A stretch of DNA of 64,000 nucleotides from Elysia crispata. Its lineage: Eukaryota > Mollusca > Gastropoda > Plakobranchidae. The notes beneath the pieces were generated by a model, which worked only from the letters and a program-made list of their open reading frames with translations, was not told the origin of the DNA and searched no databases. Positions 22,766 through 64,000 of the stretch are shown in pieces. The DNA lies in contig JAWDGP010005718.1 in the NCBI GenBank assembly GCA_033675545.1, forward strand, positions 149,501-213,500. The letters are read 5' to 3'. How positions within the stretch are numbered: the first letter of the stretch is position 1; each line of letters begins with the position of its first letter. The translations under genes and the position numbers were made by a program.

Positions 22766-23065
22766 CTTTCATGCATACAAGGATTGTTCAGCTTGATCTA
22801 GAGTCTAGTCTAGATTAGAAGAAAACTGTCAATTAAATTAAAGCAATAGGAAATTCTTTCAAAATGGATAGATTTAGCTGTCCAATTTTACCTGGAATCT
22901 GTTTCAAACATGTAATCATTCAAGTTCAGGGAAGAATTTTGACCAAATGAATCTTTGCTCGATGCTGAAAGTCTAGATCTAGATCTAGATATCTAGATTT
23001 TCTCTAGTTTCATCTTTGAAACCGGTTGTTAATTTTAGCCATCCAGCAGTTTCACAACAAACAAA
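21980..23065. promoter_or_regulatory. Head-to-head PAXX / LRPPRC intergenic region (candidate bidirectional promoter)
   Basis: The two divergent start codons are 1,086 bp apart. The interval contains an acceptor for the PAXX coding exon (exon start 22006), a (GA)n tract and AGATCTAGATCT-type runs just before LRPPRC. I see no clear TATA box near either gene, which would suit housekeeping promoters. Shared control is inferred from the arrangement only. Confidence 0.45.
22679..22761. repeat. (GA)n microsatellite
   Basis: About 83 bp of perfect GA repeats between PAXX and LRPPRC, about 300 bp upstream of the LRPPRC start codon. Confidence 0.95.
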
Positions 23066-58945
<35,880 letters not shown>

Positions 58946-59500
58946 TTACATCTTCATTGCTAATAGTCCTCTGTAAAATTGTTTCCACAAGTTAGTTTAC
59001 ATTTTATTGCTGCAAATGAAAAATTTTTAGTATAATTAATTTACAGTTCAGATGATAGGTGGATGTATAATGGTATTTGTTGATGTTTACAAAATATTAA
59101 AGTTTTTAGATTCTGACAAAGACCTTAAATATAGTACCTTTGTCTAAAGATGAAAATAAGGGAATGTATGTTTGTGTGTGTGTTTTGAACTTACTTTAAA
59201 GAACTTCTGAAAATTAAGTCATTTATGCTGGTCCATCAATTTTTGTTTATGTAAATATTTTTAAAATTTATTAATTGCCTGCTCTTGAAAACTTTACCCC
59301 ATTCATTAAAAAAAAAATGCTTGTCAGAAATTGTATTTTGATAGCAGAAGTCTTCATGGTACACTGGTTAAATCCTTTTCAAAATCACTTATTGCCTATG
59401 TATCAAATGATAAATAGAAGTTTCATCGCGTAGGCAAACAGTGGCTGTATGAATAAAAATGTATTTCTTTAATTTAGGGGTGAAAAAAAAAAACAATAAA
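58946..59500 (+). terminator. LRPPRC 3' untranslated region with candidate poly(A) signals
   Basis: AT-rich sequence after the TAG at 58943-58945. Canonical AATAAA hexamers occur at 59452-59457 and 59495-59500, giving a 3' untranslated region of roughly 500-550 nt. The exact cleavage site cannot be read from sequence alone. Confidence 0.5.
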
Positions 59501-60950
59501 ATTGTTTTTTGTCTCATACATTACATGAGTTGCATTTTTATTCTGTTCAAATAAATCACTAAAGTGAGAAAATTTTTGTTTCCTCACCTTTCAATCTTAG
59601 GTTCTCCTTTATCATCAGATGAGCTCACAGATATTATGTAATCAAACTTAGATAAAACAAGAACTTTTCACATTTTGAATATGAAAATAAAGTGAACTTC
59701 CAAAACGTTTTCGCTCTCTATAACAAATATGTTTGAGAGTTGCAATGAAATTAGCTCAATAACTAATTTTATTCACTTTAATATAAAGACAGATGATAAT
59801 CATGTGAGTATAAGGCTCAATAAGTTTATTTGGCATGTATAATACAAACTTTAAAAATTTTATGTATACAATATAGTAACAAATACATTGCAAAACCTTC
59901 ATTATTTGGATTTGATGAGGCAATTAAAAAAATTTACCCTTTTTCTGAAGTTTAAACTTTGTAGAAATATATTTTTTTTCAGTCCAACTTTTAACATGTG
60001 TTTATCTCTAAGAACACAATTTAATATAATTTAAAATTTTCATCTTCATTGTCTTTATACTTTTTCCAATATAGTGGCTCAATCATCTTCATAATCTTTA
60101 ATAGATTAAGATATCAAAGTGTCGTGAGATTGAAATGATGCCATTGCCTCTTCAACAATAGAATTATTTTTACGGATATTTTTGCAAGAAAGGGGGTCTA
60201 TTTTTAGCTAAGTTAGGCTAAATTAAAAAAAAGTAGAGCTGTACTTTTTTTATCTTTAGCTATTTCATAAAGTATCATATTATTCCCTAAGTTAATCTGT
60301 ATTACATGAACAAGTTAAGCTACACTTGTGAGTTCTTTAACGAATTTTTTATACAAAAAAGTAGTACAGGAACCCAAATTTCAGACAAAAAAAAACAAAA
60401 CTTAATATTCACAGATAAATTAAAAAATTATATGATCAGTAACATCCCTAAGTATGTTAAGATACGCATAACCTGAGGGTAATTGTAAATCTACATTCTG
60501 ACACTGGTGCTGAGTTATTGCCAAAAGTGTCTAGCATACATGAAGTTTGTATTCAATTTTACCCTACTTACATGAAGCATATTTATTAAATCAGAATTAA
60601 ATCATCAGTCTAAAAGTGTAGCCTTTTCTCTAAGCTAAGTTTGATTTTTATCTCGTGTATAATAGAGACTCATGGCTGCTTTTTGTTTGACTTATCTTAT
60701 GATAAATTGTAAAAAGCAGTACAGATATTTAAATGTCATCCTATCCCTTGTGTGATGCATATTTTGTACTTCTATGCTCTATGTCTAAAATTGTCAATGC
60801 ATAACTTCTCTAACACAAATGAGATACCGATAGAATTAAAAATTAAATTAAGTGTACTCTCTCTCTCTCTCTCTGTCTCTCTCTTTCTCTCTCTCTCTCC
60901 ACACACACAACTTTAAGAATGAACTAAAACTTAACTCCCATACTTAAATC
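59501..60950 (-). other. Convergent 3' region between LRPPRC and COX20
   Basis: AT-rich and without coding signal. It should hold the COX20 3' untranslated region. Minus-strand AATAAA candidates lie at 59825-59830 and 59768-59773, and others nearer the stop are possible. A (CT)n tract at about 60857-60899 lies just past the COX20 stop codon. Confidence 0.5.
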
Positions 60951-63047
60951 TTAAACATCCTTTGGATCAAGTAATCGTATTTTTGAAGTGCCAGATCTGT
61001 TGTGCATTGCTTTCTGGAGTTCATAGCTTTTGGATCGCTCCACGGCTAAATGATAACGACAGTATCCCCTGAAATGATTAATTTATCAAAATATAAAAAA
61101 TGAATAATAAATGATAATATATTTTAAAGCTAAACTTAAGAGACTTTACACCTTTTTTTTACATTTGGGAGTGTGTTTACTTTAATTACACATGTACCTG
61201 TATGGGTTAAAGGTAGCACTAGCAGGATAAGGATATAACCAGAGCAATGGTGAGATTAATTACTATTTCAACTCAAGTCACAATCAATATGAAATGGGTG
61301 TATTCCAGAATAATAACCAAGATTTCTATACAAAAAATTCTACAACTGACTTTGCCTTGACCTTAAGGCAAGATAAATGTACATATTGCACTACAATTTA
61401 AAGGTATTGCACAGAACTGTATCAATTCAAGCTGGATAATTGCTTCTCTTGTACTTACTTTGTAAGGTTATAACTTTTTTTCTATGCTCTGATGATCAAC
61501 AAGGTGTTATGCTTATGGATAAATAAAAAAAAAATTGAGGAGGGAATTTAAGTTAAAATATACCTGAAAGCCTTGGTCAAGCAAAAAGGCACCAATACTT
61601 TTCTTCATTGGACTTGGCCACATGTTGATCTAGCATCAACTTTACTTCTTTGTGACTCAATGAGTGCTAGCCCTGCTAATTTAACTTTGATGAGAGAATC
61701 TTTTTTTTTTTAATAACATGTTTGCCCTTGTAAGTCGATACTTTGAAATGACTCAAATCTGCTACATGACTGAACATGTATATAAACTTTTTTTAAAACT
61801 TAAAAGATAAAGGAAAATGTGGGAAGTCAAGTTGAGTCAACTTTTCTGTGACACAAGCATATTTTCTGCTGAGCACTAGTGCACACTGAGCAGTGATAGG
61901 CAGAGGAAAATGATACAGGCAGCAGAACTTTAGGTAAGTCAAAATTCAAGTGGACTTAAAAATTAGATCAGACCGCTGTGAGGCTGATCTGAATTTGCCG
62001 CATATTTTCCAATAGGAAGTAAAACAAGAGTGTTTATAAAAGAATTACAATAGTTATTCAATAAAACGGATCTTTTCATCATCTAATTGGATAATATCTT
62101 CAGTTTATCAAAGTCAAAGGCATAAATGTTCAGAGTTATGTTCACATGACTCTGGCGTTAATACCATTTTCTTAAACTGAAAAATATTTCAGACCATTTT
62201 CAAATCTTTTTTCCTTGGTTTGTTAATCTAAAATTTTTCTTTTATCAAACAGTTTAATTAAATCAACTACTCTGTGTTATTTATAAACAATGACAAAAAA
62301 AAAACATGCGTGTTTACATTGTCTATTTATTGTGCAAATGCATGACTCAAGATCACACAAACGACTGAATACAACGTAGTACAGAATATATTCCTAATTC
62401 TTTGTTACAGAAATTGCCAAGCAAATTAAGAAAAAAAAAGTAGAAAAAAAAAAAAGCGAGAAATGTTAAATCAAGTGCGAGTTACATATTTACTATGTGA
62501 ATTAAATTTTTTTAGGTGCATAATTACCTATTTTTTATTGACACATTTTCTTGTTTGATTTCCCACAATTGAGCAAACCACTTTTAATTCTAGCTTTGTC
62601 AAAAACAACAAAAAAAAAACCCATGTTTTTTTCCTTGAAACTTGATTTCAATCGACATGATTTCACTGTTTCTAACTATTTATACAGTGGACATCACTGA
62701 TCAATAGCAAAGTAAAAAAATGAATGAAATTTTAATTTTTAGTTAAACAATGTAAAACATACAACACCTTATTGCAATTTCATCAAAAGAAAGGGAATGT
62801 GCAGCTGTAAAAAGAAATATGGCTTTTCAAAGGTTAAAATGTTTCTTACAGTTATTTTACTAGTGTAATGGGCGAGAGGCCAACTTGTTGAAGCCGGGCT
62901 ATGAAACACTAAGTAATACTCGCATTTTACTGAATATATTACAAGTTTTTTGAAGTAATAGAAACAACTATACATATACATACCATGTCCCCAAAAGCAC
63001 AACAACGTAACTGCCCATTGCAATATTTGTTGATTTTGTAACATTAC
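60951..63047 (-). CDS. COX20: COX20, cytochrome c oxidase assembly factor (last two coding exons; 5' part outside window)
   Basis: Minus-strand exons 62984-63047 and 60951-61068 join in frame across a GTATGT donor and a TTTCAG acceptor. COX20 is a two-pass inner-membrane protein of mitochondria that holds newly made COX2 for copper loading by SCO1/SCO2. The readable part covers the second membrane segment and the matrix-to-C-terminal family signature: NIAMGSYVVVLLGTWGYCRY, then HLAVERSKSYELQKAM, and a terminal LLDPKDV. The human protein has the same G-x-W-x2-CRY pattern, a basic helix and a late LDP. The exon split after LLGTW also suits the family. The first exon here begins in mid-codon, so the N terminus and first membrane segment must lie upstream. 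I could not find them between 63048 and 64000. The gene is tail-to-tail with LRPPRC. Confidence 0.75.
61069..62983 (-). other. Intron of COX20
   Basis: A 1.9-kb AT-rich intron with GT-AG borders. No nested coding sequence or recognisable repeat family was seen. Confidence 0.6.
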
Positions 63048-64000
63048 CTGAAACATAATAAGGTAAAATACAAAATTATGAGAGCTTAAATTGACATTGA
63101 AGACAAAAAAGAAACAAGTTTAAAGAGAATATGTAAACTCACCACTTTTAATACCTTTGATATTACTATTTGGAATGGGAATACTGGCATTCAAAAAAAG
63201 GCAAATTTCCTTTGAATATAAAATTTCAAAAGCTCATTTTGACTAATTATTGCAATGTTTACAGTGAGAATCTAAGAAAAGTGCACTGTCCAAATTATCA
63301 AAAGGCTACCATTATTCGTAATAGTATTGCAAATAACTCTGCAGTTCATCCATAATAATAAAATAGCCAATAACTCTGTTGGTTATTTGTAATAGTATTG
63401 CATATAATCCTGCAGTTATTCGTAATATAATTGTATTGCAGATGTCTCTGCAGCGTTAATTATTCACAATGGTGTTGTGACTTCTTATTCCTGGTCTCAG
63501 CCAAAACCGTTTACGTGCAGCTTTAGAGCATTGCTCTTACAAATTTCGGTGTCAAAACTGTTGTCTCAATTTATTTACAGTTGTCATTATAAAAATATAT
63601 ATCAAAATGTATGCCTCTAAAATCGTAGATCTGTGAAGTCAAAGACGATTAGATCAAGTGTAAACGAATCCTGACCAAACACATAGACCTATGCATAAGT
63701 TTATTTAGTGAGAGGAAAGTAAAACAACATTCATAGGCTTACTGATACAATAATTAACATTTGAGTAATGTCAGAACTTGCATGGAGTCATCGACAGCCA
63801 AATCATGTTTAAAGCCGCTTGATCTAGATGTGCATTTATTCTTTAGCTGTCAGCTACATGTTTTGATCTGTCTTTTGAACTCAGACAAATCTTTCCCTCC
63901 CTTCTTCCCATCCCCACAACCCCTCTTCCCCCGGCCCCATATCTGTCTCTGTCTGTCTCTCTCTCTCCCACAGTTCAGCACTTCACCCTAGTCCTTCACT
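63048..64000 (-). other. Upstream intron or flank of COX20 with diverged short repeats
   Basis: No exon resembling the COX20 N terminus was found. Three diverged copies of a motif like TATTCGTAATAGTATTGCA followed by a CTGCAG word lie at about 63312-63350, 63382-63420 and 63418-63455. The last 60 bases are CT-rich. Confidence 0.5.

Noticed and set aside
63137-63190. Minus-strand segment ending at a good donor (GTGAGT) just upstream of the COX20 exons
   Set aside because: It can be joined in frame, but the encoded residues do not resemble the first COX20 membrane segment expected there.

Overview
The window is nuclear DNA of an intron-rich, AT-rich animal genome. Introns are GT-AG, microsatellites are long, and fragments of retrotransposon and DNA transposon occur. 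Frequent runs built from TCTAGATCT and AGGCCTAT recall heterobranch gastropod (pond-snail type) genomes. That assignment is an inference from memory; no organism can be proven from the sequence.

Four protein-coding genes can be read, plus the last exon of a fifth. From the left: (1) about 3.9 kb with no recognised gene. (2) Minus strand, 12139 to 3886: a 12-exon gene for a 615-residue LRRC74-type protein, with ribonuclease-inhibitor-like leucine-rich repeats followed by two EF-hands. All 11 junctions keep frame. (3) About 8.3 kb with no confident gene. (4) Minus strand, 21979 to 20469: a two-exon gene for a 204-residue PAXX-like non-homologous end-joining factor that keeps the C-terminal Ku-binding motif. 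(5) Plus strand, 23066 to 58945: a gene of about 28 recognised exons for LRPPRC, the mitochondrial pentatricopeptide-repeat protein that stabilises mitochondrial mRNAs. It lies head-to-head with PAXX. (6) Minus strand, 63047 to 60951: the last two coding exons of COX20, a mitochondrial cytochrome c oxidase assembly factor, tail-to-tail with LRPPRC and running off the right edge.

The LRPPRC introns hold most of the accessory sequence. Intron 13 contains a shattered coding relic with a Cys/His cluster (36799-37989) and, next to it, a degraded non-LTR reverse transcriptase on the minus strand (38335-39360). Intron 19 (7.5 kb) holds an AGT/GGT microsatellite array of about 1.5 kb, a terminal exon of an unidentified membrane protein on the opposite strand (50175-50324), a 127-bp tandem duplication, and a pair of 20-bp imperfect inverted repeats 6.8 kb apart that bracket nearly all of this.

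Functionally, LRPPRC and COX20 both serve cytochrome c oxidase, one through its mRNAs and the other through COX2 maturation. Their adjacency may be coincidental. No prokaryotic-type system, CRISPR array or convincing tRNA/rRNA gene was seen. The points most worth checking are an apparent loss of about 350 residues inside LRPPRC together with a reading-phase clash, a predicted GC-AG intron, the nested antisense exon, and the two relics in intron 13.
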